Assembly: GCA_039619475.1 (NCBI GenBank)
Contig: CM077115.1
Coordinates: 500,485,352 to 500,549,351 of the forward strand
Reading direction: 5' to 3'
Source of the DNA: Icerya purchasi
Taxonomy: Eukaryota; Arthropoda; Insecta; Hemiptera; Monophlebidae
DNA: 64,000 nucleotides
Of the stretch, positions 22,880 through 35,230 are shown piece after piece (the stretch's first letter is position 1; the number at the start of each line of letters is the position of its first letter). The notes below the pieces were generated by a model. The model ran no database searches and was not told the DNA's origin. It saw only the letters and a program-made list of their open reading frames with translations. The position numbers were made by a program, and so were the translations under genes.

Positions 22880-23860
22880 GAGGTTGCTCGTAATATAACT
22901 GACGGTTCTAAAAGACCCAATGGAGTTGGCTCAGCCTTCTTTTGTCCTTCCTTAAATTATTCTGAAACCTTCAAACTTCCTTCCTTCTGTTCAGTTTTCT
23001 ATACCGAGTCTACTGCTATCTTGCGTGCCGTTCTTTTCGTTGCTTCTTCCCTAGTTTCGCATGTAGTCCTTATTATTTCAGATTCCCACAGTGTCCTTCA
23101 AGCCATCTCCTCTTCTTTTCCTTCTTCCTCTGTTGATTACGTAATCCTTCTCATACGCTCTCTTATCCATAACATTTTCCTTTCTCACACTCCATCCAAA
23201 TTGACCTACTATGGATTCTTGGACATTCGGGAATCGAAGGTAACGATTCGGCCGATACACTAGCTCGTTCATTCTCTTCTACCGGTGAATTTCTCAACGT
23301 TTGTTCATCTCATAATACTAATCTCCTCTCCATTTCGGCTCATTCCAAACTATGATTAAACTCGTATTCCTCCTCATTCTCAAATCCGGATTGCTTCTAT
23401 CTCTTTATTCACCTAATCTACCGTCTTATCCATGATTTTTCAATTTTCCCTCCATACGGCGTTCAACTCTCTCTGCAATCTGTCGCCTTCGCTTTGGGCA
23501 CAGTTTGCTTCCTGCTTCTTTATTTCGCTTCTGTCTAGTCTCCTCTCCTCTCCTCTCTGCCGCATACACCCTTCCTCTCACAACTTTATAGGTGACTCTA
23601 ATCACATTTTGTTTGAGTGCACCTGTACCGCTTCCGAACGTTTTTCCTTTTACTCTTATCTTCTGTCAATTGCTCTTCCAACTCCGTATTGTGCATATTT
23701 TGTTCTCACCTTGCCATCATCCTCGGTCATTCCAGCGCTTGAGTCTTTCCTATCTTATCTGATCGCATAAACATCTGATTCCGCTTCTCATCTTTTTCCC
23801 TTTTTTTGGGCCAATGTCTTTTTTTTTTGATGAACCCATCAAAATAAAAAAAAATAAGTG
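22880..23860 (+). mobile_element. I-like LINE fragment: RNase H and C-terminal Cys/His domain, plus strand
   Basis: RNase H catalytic residues can be followed: TDGSKRPNGVGSAFF (Asp), FYTESTAILRAVLF (Glu), LIISDSHSVLQAI (Asp). It is followed by a frameshifted WxxGH/NDxAD region and the C-terminal SNHILFECTCTASERFSFY. The 3' end with A-run is at about 23,850. Same family as the copies at 17.6, 33.6 and 36.2 kb. Confidence 0.75.
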
Positions 23861-23879
23861 AACAAAAAAAAAAATGGCT

Positions 23880-24600
23880 TGTAATACACGTCAAAAAACA
23901 CGAAATCTGCGAATGGAAAGGAGTGGTGTATTAGATCCAGCAAGAACTACTGGAACTGAAGAGCGAGAATAATTTTCGATTATAGTAAATTTAAAGAAAC
24001 GAGACTTGGATGCACAACTATAAAGAAAAGAACAGTAATGAACTTTGGAACGGATCAGGGCCGTGCCTAAAATTTTGAAAAGGGGAGGATTTTGAACATT
24101 TTCTTTGCAAATTTATTTTATAAATAACAATACATTGTTCACTAATCTTCGCACTATTAATAATTTCCAAAATTTTGATTTAAATATTAATAACTTACAT
24201 AAATGAATCACCGTATAAAAATTAATAAAAATTACATATGTTATTGATTATACTCGTAATAAAAAATTATGCTTAAAATATTAATGAAATACCTAAAAAT
24301 ATGTAGCATATTTTTTCTTTTTTCTTTTTTTTTAAGATAAGAACATCCAAAAAAACATCAATATTTCTTTTAAATTTTTGATTTTTTTCAGATTTTTGTG
24401 TATTTATAATAATTATTTGGATTTTAATGGGCGGGTTAAATCACCCCTCCGTGGGCACGGCCTTGGAATGAATGTTGGATTTATACAGAGAAACAAGGAT
24501 CTAAGCATCAACACCTCATAGGGCCTCCAGCAAGGTTAGTATTTTGATTAACGAAGAAGAACGATATTTGATATATTCGGTGAAAGACAGACGACTGATA
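23880..24600 (-). mobile_element. I-like LINE fragment, minus strand, interrupted by a MITE
   Basis: The segments 23,885-24,055 and 24,466-24,580 match 11,105-11,362 of the duplicated LINE fragment (CTGCGAATGGAAAGGAGTGG, TAGGGCCTCCAGCAAG). The two halves are separated by the insertion at 24,056-24,465. Confidence 0.65.
24056..24465. mobile_element. hAT-type MITE, 410 bp
   Basis: Ends CAGGGCCGTGCC and, inverted, CAAGGCCGTGCC (11 of 12 identical), flanked by 8-bp diverged duplications GAACGGAT and GAATGAAT. It interrupts LINE sequence whose undisrupted paralogue at 11,250 lacks it. The interior is AT-rich and non-coding. CAGGG-type ends with 8-bp TSDs fit the hAT superfamily. Confidence 0.75.
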
Positions 24601-24653
24601 ACGTTCCCTTGATTTATTATTTTCTTCTTCCACCAATGGCTTTAATCGTAACA

Positions 24654-24665
24654 GGGGGGGGGGGG
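24654..24665. repeat. G12 homopolymer
   Basis: Twelve consecutive G in AT-rich surroundings. Confidence 0.95.
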
Positions 24666-27104
24666 CCTTTTAGATTCATGCGGTAGTAACTGTGTTCCTA
24701 TACAGCTAAATATTTTGTTCTTTTTAGCGGTTTTAAAAAGTGCACCGTTAAAAGTTTACTTAAGTATCCGTTATAAAAAAAATACATCGTTGTTTTTATC
24801 TCAATTTATTGCGTTTCGCCGTCAGCTGTTTAATTAAAATTTCTTTTTTGTATATATTTAATTCGATTCTTTTAAATTTAAATTTATTATCATTTGTCCT
24901 TTTCTTTTCTAAATTTAATGTTCCGTTCATCGTGTATGTGTACATTTTAAGTATCTCTGATTTATTTTATTTCTATATTTAATTAAAACTATTACTTTTT
25001 TTTTTTTTTTTTTATTAAATAACATCTGGAGAACCCACAAGGCAACGTCAGTAGGTTCTCATCACAGTTACAACGTTTATTTGTAATAAAGTTACAATCG
25101 ATCATATACAATTAACCACTTAACTAACAAATGTGTCACAAAACAAAGTAAAAACCAACGTAATATAAATTTCCACTAAAAATAACAGCATAACGCATAA
25201 TTCAAAATCTAAACAAAACAAAACAAAAACATAATAGCAATTCGTATAGAAACCCAATGCAAGAAAAATGTAAAATAAAAATATATATATATATATATAT
25301 TGTAATGTGTCCATTACATGGAACATATAAAAATGTAGAAAAACAAAAGAAATAAATAATAATAAGAATAATTTGGAATGTGTGGAGCGGGGGCGAGTGT
25401 GCGCGTGCATGGAACTGTTGTCGGTGGGACCAGCCAATCAGCATCCTGCTGGAAACAAAAAGGATCTACCTGATTCGGCCAAGTCCAGCGGTCACGATCG
25501 AGTAGGCGGTCGAAATTTTGGAAAATTGAGAAGAAGATTTTAGCGAGAAAGGCAGTGGCAGCCTTATAGAGTTAGTCTCGTTTTTACCTTCGGTCAAGCC
25601 AGTCAGTGGCTGTTTACCGGTTTTTAATTTTGTAGAAATACTTCCGTTTTGATTTCTCGTGGAAAAGTCGCCGTCTTGTTACTACGTACGACATAGGTTA
25701 AATTTATCGATAAATATCGAAGTGGCGCGAGTAGTGATTCTTGCTGTTCGGCAAAGTTTGGATTCGGATATGCAACTGGCCCTCAACGAAAGTGTTCGAT
25801 AAATCTTCCTCGACCGATTCCGATTTCTGCAACGCAACCGACCGCCGAATCGCCATCAATAGATCCAGGATCACCGACAACAGTGATACGTATCATTCAT
25901 ATTCACTTTACATATATATTGTTGTGTATTTATAATTGCGCTATTTTCGGACTAATATTGTTTTTCAGCGGTCGACCGGCAAAGAAAGCTAGGTGTACTT
26001 TTTAATAATATATTGTTCGTTATAAAAGCTCTGAAAGTAATCTGTCCAAAACCTCTTATTTTAATAAATTCGATAAAACTAAAAATAAAGAAATCCACGA
26101 GGATAAAACCTCGTGGTTGGCATCCCTGACAACCAAGTTAACGTCTAGAACCGTTACAATATAAATAACTGGGAAAAGATAAAAAAAAAAAAAAAAAATC
26201 ACTTATCACATACTTCTTCCACCTCTTTTAGTTGCAATCATTGTAGTTGCTCAACAGCCAATTTTTAATTTCTAAGAAGGCTAGCTATTTTAAAGGAGTG
26301 GCGTTGGCTTCTTTTTGGCGTTGTAAGTCACTGTTGCATCGGTCGTTTATATATCGCCTTTTGCGTTTTTGTTAATACCTTTGTTTGTAAAGAAAAATGA
26401 ATTGAGTAGTACTGCTTCTCCGTATATGTTTTCGTTAATTTTGTTTCGGTACACTTCTTTAATGAAACATTTAAGGTACTCTTAAAATTTCCTTGAAAAC
26501 GAAGAGATTACAATGATTATTTTTCTAGCTCACTAATTCATCTAACAACGGGCCCAAAAGATTAAAGTAAATTTAAATCTTTTCAAGCCTTCCAAAATGA
26601 GGATTAATCCCCTGAAAATTTTCTTTTGAAATCATATTTAATAAGGTATTCTTCATATAAAAATTGAAACGGCCTATATTAAAAAAATATTTGAAATTAT
26701 TGTATATTGATGACGATTTTTTGACGTTTTTTATTAAAGTATCGCTCACAGAGGGAAGTATAATTGTAAAGTGTTATTCCGAAATACTACGGTAAAACCG
26801 TTCTGTAAATGTTTCAACGGATGATTTAATTTTTTTAATCATGTCGAATCAATGTGGATGCTGGTTGTAGTTGATAAATTTAATTGTACCAAAGCAATTA
26901 TTACGTTCTCTTCGGTAAAATAGCCTAATATCCAACGTACTAACCTGACTGAACAACAACAATTACACAAATGATAAAAACTAAAATGTTTTTGTAGTTT
27001 TCTTGGAATAATGTTCAACCCCTATGTGTTTTTGTATCTTATGGGGGAAAAAGTATACAACTTCCTTAAGAACCCGAAATATTGCATAATTACATGTACT
27101 TATA
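24666..27104. other. Intergenic; possible unassigned retroelement pieces
   Basis: A T-run at 24,997-25,014 is followed by GGAGAACCCACAAGGCAACG and may be the reversed A-tail of a minus-strand element. A (TA)n tract lies at 25,280-25,301. The block 25,380-25,990 is clearly richer in GC and includes CCAGCCAATCAGC, a CCAAT-box look-alike; it could be an LTR or a promoter, but no LTR partner is seen. 26,000-27,100 holds nothing recognisable. Confidence 0.4.
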
Positions 27105-28734
27105 CAGGGAGTGGCATTAATCTTTGAACAGCGGGGATCGGAATGAAAATACAGAAAAAAATGAAAGAAAAAAAGGTCGATTCTGAATTTTTTAGGCGAA
27201 TAACAAAACGGAAAATCTCTCTTATACATGTGCAGATACAAAAAAGTCAAAAAACAAAAATTAAACACAGCGTCGGTTACGAAAAGCAAAAAAATGGCGA
27301 AATTACGCGTTACATTAATCGCTGAACATATATTTCACATTATGGAAAAAGTCTTCCGTCTAGAACAGCAAGTGGGAATTATTAAATTCGTATAACCCCT
27401 TTGGCCTCCACAACGGCTTTAAGCCTTCGCGGCATGGAAAAAAACCAATTGCTCTAGGTACTGTACCGGAATCTTTGCTCATTCTTCTGGTAGACGATCT
27501 TTCAATTCATGCTTGTTCGAGACCGACCTCTCTCGAACTTTGCGGTCTAAATAATCCCACAGGTGCTCAATATCTGGGGACTGTGGCGGTGTTTCGAGGA
27601 CTTTCGGACAGTTGTATAAGAGTCACTCACGCGTACAATAAGCCGTATACTTCAGGTCGTTGAACAAGCGAAAGGAACTTAGGATTCCCAACTTCTCCGC
27701 ACTGGGGCGTAGATTCTTTTTCACGATCTCTGTGTGCATAGCAGCATCCATATTCCCTGCGATAAACTCCAATGCACTTAGGCGGCAAAACAACCGCATA
27801 CTTTAATATCGCCACTACCGTGTTTTATTGATTTCCAGTGCTGCACTGGGTTTACGTCATACTCTGACTTTCGCAAACTTCGATTCATCCGTAAAAAGGG
27901 CATCACGCCAAAACGTTCCCGGTTCGAACTGGTACCGTTTTTGCAAACTCGAGACGCTTTTGTTTGTTCGCTGCACTAATGTGGAGTTTTTTACGAGCCG
28001 TTCGTGAAAATTAGCCCGTCCTTTTCACTACAGTTACGGCCGAAATTGTTACACCTGCTCTTTCGAGCTAGTACACGACACTTAATTGTGGTGCGTTTAC
28101 CTGCGGATTTTTTGCGATTTGCCGCCTGATGCAGCGTTCATCAGTCTCAGTTCATTTTCTCGGTTGTCCTTCCTGCAAAATGGAATGGATGCGATTATCC
28201 TGCTTGAAGCGTCGTAAAATCACGTATACGGTGGTTCGCCGGACATATTTAGTAACTTCGATATTTGATTTCCTGATGAATCTTCCTCGTAGTTCGAAAT
28301 TACGAATTTACGGACCGCAAGAGGAGTATGTTGGCCTTTACACGGCATTCGTTCGTATATTATGCGCACTTCTCTGAATCGTGATGAATCTACTACACTA
28401 TTTCACGGCGGAATCTGTTCATGCACTGATTGCTACCTAGGTACACTTGCACTGTACGTATCCGACGCACTCCGGCCATTACTTGCTTCGCACTCGATCT
28501 TTCTTACGTGTTCAACGATTAATGTCGCGCGTCATTTCGTCGCACTTTCACACGTGCTATTCTAACTTCTGACCTATTGCATTGAACTTGCTCAAATTTC
28601 GGTAACTCAAATTTCGATATATTCTCTTTCGTTTCACGCAACAGTCGCATATTTCATCCAGCTATTACCAAGGTATAGGATTTCGCCCCAACCCTTATTG
28701 GTGTGTGTTATTCAACGATTAATGTCACGGTATG
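27105..28734 (-). mobile_element. Tc1-family transposon with IR/DR termini, degenerate transposase on the minus strand
   Basis: 1,630 bp between TA dinucleotides. Terminal repeats start CAGGGAGTGGCATTAAT (left) and, inverted, CATACCGTGACATTAAT (right). A second copy of the motif CATTAATCGTTGAA lies about 200 bp inside each end (27,311-27,328 and 28,510-28,527), giving the IR/DR arrangement known from some Tc1-like elements. The minus strand carries Tc1 transposase remains: an HTH part (RRTTVYVILRRFKQD near 28,230), then PPQSPDIEHLWDYLDRKVRE and RLPEEWAKIPVQYLEQLV near the end. Multiple shifts and stops make it inactive. Confidence 0.88.
27390..28380 (-). pseudogene. Tc1-like transposase pseudogene
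   Basis: Cut-and-paste DDE transposase remains. The C-terminal block with the DDE-region landmark (SPDIEHLWDYLDR) lies at about 27,570-27,510, split over two frames; the DNA-binding part lies near 28,350-28,150. No continuous frame. Centred between the IR/DR ends of the element at 27,105-28,734. Confidence 0.75.
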
Positions 28735-28822
28735 TAACTTTCTCAATCAGGTCCATAGGCTGTAGAGAAAAGTAAAAGCTAATACATATTTTTTCTTGAT
28801 TTCTAACTATAAATCTGTACAT

Positions 28823-29206
28823 TCTTCTTCTTATAGTGACATACTTAATTCCTGAGCGTCGGCTACTACCTCTTCGTACATCTCAGTTGTACAGACATAA
28901 GTATTAGTGTTCATAGCAATTGTTTATATACAATACGAATGTGTACACACGCAAGACACTACATTCGGAACTGATTAGTAATCGTTTGATTTATATCGGC
29001 ATATACAAGTGCAGTCCTATTTATGCCTGCTGTGTACTGACCTAGCGCGCATATTATACGTGGTGGTTTGCCATTGCCTTCCACGTGCTTATTAGCGATT
29101 ATTTTATTTTATTTAATTCTTTTGTAATAAGAAGTTCTGTCGTCGCCCGGGATTGAACACCTTCGTAACGGAAGCGAAGCGCTCTAGCAACTAGGCTATT
29201 GCGACG
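28823..29206 (-). mobile_element. tRNA-derived SINE with 12-bp TSD, minus strand
   Basis: The minus strand starts GTCGCAATAGCCTAGTTGCT (A box TAGCCTAGTTG) and has a B box GTTCAATCCC 45 bases on. It is followed by a body containing GGAAGGCAATGGCAAACCAC and a GAAGAAGA tail. Flanking direct repeat AAATCTGTACAT at 28,811-28,822 and 29,207-29,218. 384 bp. Internal polymerase III promoter boxes are intact. Confidence 0.9.
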
Positions 29207-29218
29207 AAATCTGTACAT

Positions 29219-30949
29219 ACATATACCTGGAAAATCGTTTTCACTACCTCATACAATACCTGGTTTCATTCAGAAAAAAACATAAAAAAAGTGAGCAAAC
29301 GTTAAAAATTGTTTACCCATATTGTCAGACGAACACTGAACAGTAATGGTAATTATTAATCAGTTTGTGAAAAATTACCTTTGTAGTTTACGATTAAAGA
29401 ATAACATTTACTTATCGGCTGTATTATTTTATTTTTAATCTCATCCGCATTATTTCCACAAAATTACGGTAGTACGGCTGCGGCTTCTTTTTTTTTCCCA
29501 TATGATGTGCCGGATGAATGAATGAATAAAAGATTTATTCAATAGAAATTGCAACATTGTTATAATTGTACGAGAAAAACGCGTATTATTAAGCTTTTCT
29601 CTAATGATTCTATGTTTTATCGTCATTGAGTTTATAAAAAGTTGTGGTACTAAATTAGACACTTATTACGGGAGAAAAAAGGAGAAATTCTGGTTGCCTT
29701 GAAAATAGAAAAAAATGAAAAAATGAAAAAAAAAAAAAGCGAAATAATTGAAATAAAATAATACAGGTAATAATAGTAATAATGTGACGAGGTGAGTCAT
29801 TGAGTACGGCATGATGCTAATGAATTCTGAATGCGATACTTTTTATATAGTATTCGCGGCGTTGATATTATAGAACTGTTGGCGAACAAATTAGACTTAT
29901 TGAAAAATAACCGATTACATTTTTTAAACTCTGTATTATAATAATAAAAAATAAAAAAAAAAAAAATAAATTCATTTTTTTCAGAGTTGGAGTATATTGG
30001 CCATTTTGAATGCACAACATTTGAACTAGTTTCGAACTTGGCTATTTTACTGGAACTCATAAGTTGCCGTTCGGTTCGCATAAGTTTTTAACCTAAAATT
30101 ATTAGCTTTTTTTTCGGCTAGAAGAAATTGAACGTGCATTTTGGGAGAAACGATGGAAGAGAGAGGGTGTGTTCCTTTGGAAAATACGTACTTGCCGCGT
30201 GAAATTTCAACGTTTCACTGTTCCTACATCTGTACTTTGTAGAGGAATGCATCAAGTACGGTTTCTAAGCATTTATAATGTGCATCTTTTGCAATTTATT
30301 TATAGAGTGGATCTAGGAATATTACACCAGACAGAATAGAGCGTCGTCTCTGTTGAGGAACTTCAACGTATAATACTATAAGAGTTCATTTAATGTTTAA
30401 ACTTTTTATCAAAAGTTTACTAAATGTTGATCCTCTCTGCCCCGTATTACGTTTAAATATTCGATAATATTTTTTTTTCCATTGTACCGACAGCAGGTCG
30501 CCATAAACAACGGTGATATAAGAAAAGAAGGAAAGGGAGGAGAATATTGTGGAAAAGTGGAATGAATAAGAATAGAAAAATAAAAACGAATATTAACCAG
30601 ACAGATGGAGAATTGCCCGATTCAGGTCTTCAAAAAGAGAGTGGTTTATTTATCTTTTCTTTTTCCATAGTACATAACGATTACGCGTAGTGTTCTTGAG
30701 AATAGTACAATAGTACTAAAGTAATCGGAAGTGCATCGCGGCAACATTACTGTTTTTCTTTTCAATCGCCTACTAGATCTGGCTAGAAGATCAACAGTGA
30801 ACATTCGGTATATAAATGCATTCGAGTTGAAGTTTCTCAAAGAACTTTGTGTACTGTGTCACATAAACATCCTGGAACGTTCAAGTCCGCGTGTAATGTA
30901 CAGTTCGATAAAAAATAAGGCGCAGCTACGCCATTGTATATAGAATCTT

Positions 30950-30987
<38 letters not shown>

Positions 30988-31329
30988 GTGTATTTAGAAG
31001 AAGAAAAAAAATGTGTATAAAGGTGCAGGGAACTATCGTGCTTAAATCAGGAGTGAGCACATGCGCGTGTTTAGCTAATATAACGTATTAATAAATATAG
31101 AATCTTGTGTGTGGTAGTTTCCTGCAAAATGTACTTAAACTAAGGTGGTAAAAGGATGAAAAACATAGCCCCTCTACTCACCAAGCGTGTGTGTTGATAG
31201 ATGAGTTTTTCAAAGTATAACTTAAAATAACTTAAAAATATTATGCGCGATGGTTTAATTCTTTTTGAATATTTACAGGAAGTGCATAAGATAGAAAAAC
31301 ACCATGCTACATTTGCGGTTTCACGATTG
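29219..31329. other. Intergenic, no gene recognised
   Basis: AT-rich with A-runs at 29,727-29,738 and 29,945-29,966 and a T31 run at 30,954-30,984. No coding remains recognised; short open stretches at 29,797-30,081 and 30,646-30,943 have no family features. Confidence 0.5.
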
Positions 31330-32730
31330 AATTTGAGTTTAGGGAGTTAATAGTGTATTAGTTTCCGTTTATGAACTTCCTGCGAATCGCAGACTCCATA
31401 TACAACAGGAGATTTGTAGAATTTTCTCTAGTGAGGATTAGAGATTGGGAGCTATTAATGTTATATTTCGATCTAAGATCCTCGAATCTGGAACAGTAAA
31501 AAAGATGTTCAATGTTATCTTCAACACCAGAGGTGCACATGGTGCACCCAGGGCCACCAGAAAGACGTAACCTATGTAAGTAAGAGCCAAACTTTCCGTG
31601 TCCTGAAAGTATCTGCGCATTGTAAAAATTAATGTTTAAGTTTTTTAATTTTGATCTGTCAAAAACTTTCGGGAAGAACATGTATACGTCTTCCGTCCAG
31701 TTTGACAACTGTCCCACCTCTGCTGCCATATTGCAAGGAGTGTGCCATTAATTTAGTTTTTAAGAATTTTGAGACTTGGGAAAAGATCCAAATTGGAAAG
31801 ATCGATATCGAGGAATTGGATATTCTCAACACGAGATATATCTCTAACAACACTGTATTCAGAGATGATGGAGGCAGCCGTGACAAAAAGATCCAGTGGA
31901 AGAATGTTTGATATGACATTAGCAGCAGCCGTAGGGCAGGTTCTGTACAAAGAGGAAATATGGTATTTAGAAGAAATTTCCTCTGGTGTTTGCCAACAGC
32001 ATTTAAGGTTTTGTCATTTATATAAATGATAGATCCATACCTGTAAAGGGACTGAATCAGACTCTTATACAAGATGACCCTCTCCCCATATTTAAGACTG
32101 AAGGTGTTAGGCTGGAGTCTTCTAAGCTTATTGTAAACGTTATCGCATTTCTTGTATAAGTATTCAATATGTGGCAGAAATGTGAGCCGATAATCAATGA
32201 TTATACCAAGGTACTTTAATTGCCTGATGTGCGGAATGGGCTGCCTAGAGATGAGGTTGAGAGATCCAATTTTTTGAACAATTCTCTGATCACCAAATAC
32301 TATAAATTGGCATTTCGCGACAGAGAATGTTAAGCCTAAATTGTTAACGACTTGTTCTAGGTATTGACAAACAACCTCAATTAGTTTGAAGTCATAGTGT
32401 ACCTATCAATACTGAACGAAATACATAACACTAATTCATATTTTTTATTCGAAAAGGACATGAATTCATCCATAAGATAGTGTATTCTAGAATATAGAAT
32501 ATTCCAAAGTGTGGGTCCGAGGACAGAACCCTGGGGAACCCCCCACACTATAATCTCTTGCTGGCGATGGAATCATTGATGTCCAGGACGGCATATCTAT
32601 TTTCGAAGTAATTGATGATTGTATTCATGATATAAGGGTTTACTTGAAAATTCTTGAGAATTTCAATAATAGCAGAACACCTGCAGCTGTCAAAAGCTCC
32701 CTTGATGTGAATCTTGGACTGTTGTTACTG
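31330..32730 (-). mobile_element. R1-like LINE fragment (RT palm to C-terminal zinc motif), minus strand
   Basis: Minus-strand pieces in order: GAFDSCRCSAIIEILKNF (RT motif A), VWGVPQGSVLGPTLWNILYS (motif B), a thumb region (SLYRYGSIIYINDKTLNAV, GKHQRKFLLNTIFPLCTEPA), and a C-terminus LSGHGKFGSYLHRLRLSG followed by CTMCTSGVEDNIEHLFYCSR, a C..C...H...C zinc motif typical of R1-type LINEs. Frame breaks lie between pieces; the catalytic YxDD region is disrupted. Confidence 0.8.
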
Positions 32731-32739
32731 TATTCTGAG

Positions 32740-33130
32740 AAGGTTTCTTCGACATGTTGTTCCATATAAAACTTTAATGCGTATTTCCATACTGGAGCGA
32801 TAACCGATAAATAAACATTTTTACGACCAGATTTAGAACTGATTTTCATCCTGGCAACGGCCATAGCAGTCTAGCCCTAATTGTTACAGATCTAATATTT
32901 TCCACATGATCACGTTACTTTAATCGCTTATGTATGTATTCCAAGGTAGCGCACCGAGTCTGCTTTTGGAATTTCGATATTAAGGGATTTAAAGTGTAAC
33001 AGATCGTTTTGAAGCATAATTTTAGGCTATTGCAAGTGGGCTTTCTTTCAATAAATAAAACTGTTTCCGTTTCGCCTGAATTTATTTTCGTTTTCCATCT
33101 GTTGAGGTATTTTTTAAATAGCATAAAATT
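32740..33130 (-). mobile_element. Jockey-like LINE fragment, minus strand
   Basis: LFKKYLNRWKTKINSGETET then VLFIERKP, and further on SVIAPVWKYA: the region just after the RT active site (family form FxxWxxKINxxKTxxxxF and IxPVWxYA). It abuts the R1-like fragment and is 5'-truncated. Confidence 0.55.
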
Positions 33131-33599
33131 TTATTGTAGTATTTAGGCTAATATACGACAATAAATTAATCGGTGCGCGATGAAATTCTATTTTACTGAA
33201 TGTTTGGCGCAATCATTTATAAATACTAACAATAAGTAAGACTCCGACCCATGGTAAACTTTCCTGCGATAGAGACCGACAGCACTTGTAACCGGCACTG
33301 ACATCGTCAACACTGACAAATGCAGGTCGTTTAAGTAACTAGAAAACATTTAATTAGATACCATTTACCGCCACGTTAGATTAATTAATTGTGTTTTGTT
33401 CAGTTAGAATATCCCGTTGCAGCGAAACTTCTAAGAGTTTCACTTATACTCGATTATAATGTTCATAATTAACGCGCCACCGAAAGAAAAAAAAAAAAAA
33501 GGGCGAGGGGACTTGACCAGCTTGCTTGCTAGTACATTGTACGGTGCGCAATGTTTTCCACAATTAATAGTTCAGTATGTTTGTTTAGATTGTAATTTT
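33131..33599. other. Intergenic, no gene recognised
   Basis: Moderately AT-rich, with an A-run at 33,486-33,500. No feature identified. Confidence 0.5.
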
Positions 33600-35230
33600 A
33601 AACGTAACACTTAGTGTCAATTCTCTACAGCCCCTTCTTCTCAGACTCTACAACGATCTTTCGAGGCCTCCCGCAAGGATCATGTCTTAGCCCTACTCTC
33701 TTTAACACCTATCGTCTACTTCATTATTCTTTGCCGATGATATACTCATATACTCTTCCTCTGTTAATGTTTCTCCTACCATCGAGGAGCTTAACAACTC
33801 TCTTCTGTTTTCCCGATAATGTGCTTTATCTGATCTTCACTTTTCTATTTTTCCTGGGAAATCAGCTGTTATGGTATTCACTTATCGTCCTTATAGTCGT
33901 TCTTCACTTCTACCTTGGCATTATTCTTAACAGTAACTTTTCACAATAACATCAATTATCTTTGTACGCCGGCCCTCAAAAGGGTGTAATTGAGATGAAG
34001 ACCGTTATATCCTTCTGATGCTATATAAGGCTACTATACTTTAAAAATTCGATTATTGCTCGTTCCTTTACGCTAGTGCTCCTAAATATCTTCTTCTCAA
34101 GCTTGATGAAATCCATAACATGTGTCTCCACCTTTCTATCGGTGCTTTGAACTCCTCTCCAATTGCAGCCATTTTGGCAGAAACTGGTTCTTATCCCTTA
34201 TTCATACGGAGACTTTATCTAGATGAAAGATTCCTGATCAAACGTCTTCACATTTCCAATAATTCCTACTTGCTTAATTCCTACTTGTTTATATATATAC
34301 GACAACTGGCGTTTTTTCTCTCCTCGTAAAACTCCAATCTTTTCCTTGATTTCTTCACGTCTCAGGGTCTTCTCTCCTTTTGTTCTTTTTTACAACAAAT
34401 ACCCTTATTTTATCTGTAATTTCCCAGAATTTATTTACTCGCCCCCCAGTTTACTTTTTCTTTCATCGTATGTCAAGTCTCTTCCATCTCCCGCCGCTCA
34501 TAACGAATTTAATTATGTTTTCTCCTCGTTTTTTCCTTCTTATACCTTAATTTTCACAGATGGCTCAAAGTCGGTTTTGGGGATTGGAGCGTCTTTTACT
34601 CTTCCGGACTTCAGCTATTCTGAGACTTCCAAACTTCCCTCCTTCTCCTCCATATTCCTAGCCGAATCTACCGCAATCCTACAAGCAATTCTTTTTATAA
34701 CTTTTACTAGCATTTATTAGCCATTTTCCAGGCCCAAAGGATTCTTCCTCTTTCTTTTCGTTCCTACCGTAACTTCTGATCTCTATCCTTCTTCATTTTC
34801 TAATCTTGCTTCCTTTTATTTAACCATACAACACATTCCTTCTCTTTTCCCTTAGTTCGACAATTTCCCAACCCAAGGCGGTCAACTTTCTCATTTATAA
34901 TTGGATTTCGATTGAATCACAGCCTGCTTCTTACCTATTCTCCAAAACTTAATTTGTGATGTGAATTTTTGCTTGAATGTCCTTTCATTTCGTCAGAACG
35001 CACGATACTGTATTCCCCGGTCTTTTCTGTCTTGGCCTCCCTACACCTTCCAGCGCTCATAGCATCCTTTCTTTTCCTTATCTCTCGCTTATATTCCTTT
35101 GTTAGCTTCATTCATAAAAGCTTCATTTCTAATATTTTTTCTATATAATCATTAATGCTGTCATACCTTTGGATTGGGTAAACGTCCTTAGCCGAGGCAT
35201 GCCCAAAAAAGTAAAAATAAAAAGAGAAAA
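33600..35230 (+). mobile_element. I-like LINE fragment: RT, RNase H, 3' end, plus strand
   Basis: RT motif B FRGLPQGSCLSPTLFNTY at 33,660, RT active site FADDILIYSS just after 33,730 in another frame, thumb LDEIHNMCLHLSIGALNSSP at 34,105. RNase H: FTDGSKSVLGIGASF (34,553), PSFSSIFLAESTAILQAILF (34,640). A damaged C-terminus follows, then the tail TTGGGTAAACGTCC...GCATGCCCAAAAAAG. The most complete copy of this family here, but broken by at least five frame changes. Confidence 0.8.

Noticed and set aside
25380..25990. Promoter or LTR
   Set aside because: Higher GC and a CCAAT-like sequence only; no LTR pair, primer-binding site or neighbouring coding exon could be shown.
29139..29206. Functional tRNA gene
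   Set aside because: A and B boxes are present, but the sequence continues as a SINE body with a (GAA)n tail and a 12-bp TSD, and the cloverleaf is imperfect.
31651..32029. Plus-strand ORFs in 31.6-32.0 kb
   Set aside because: Antisense to the R1-like LINE thumb region on the minus strand.
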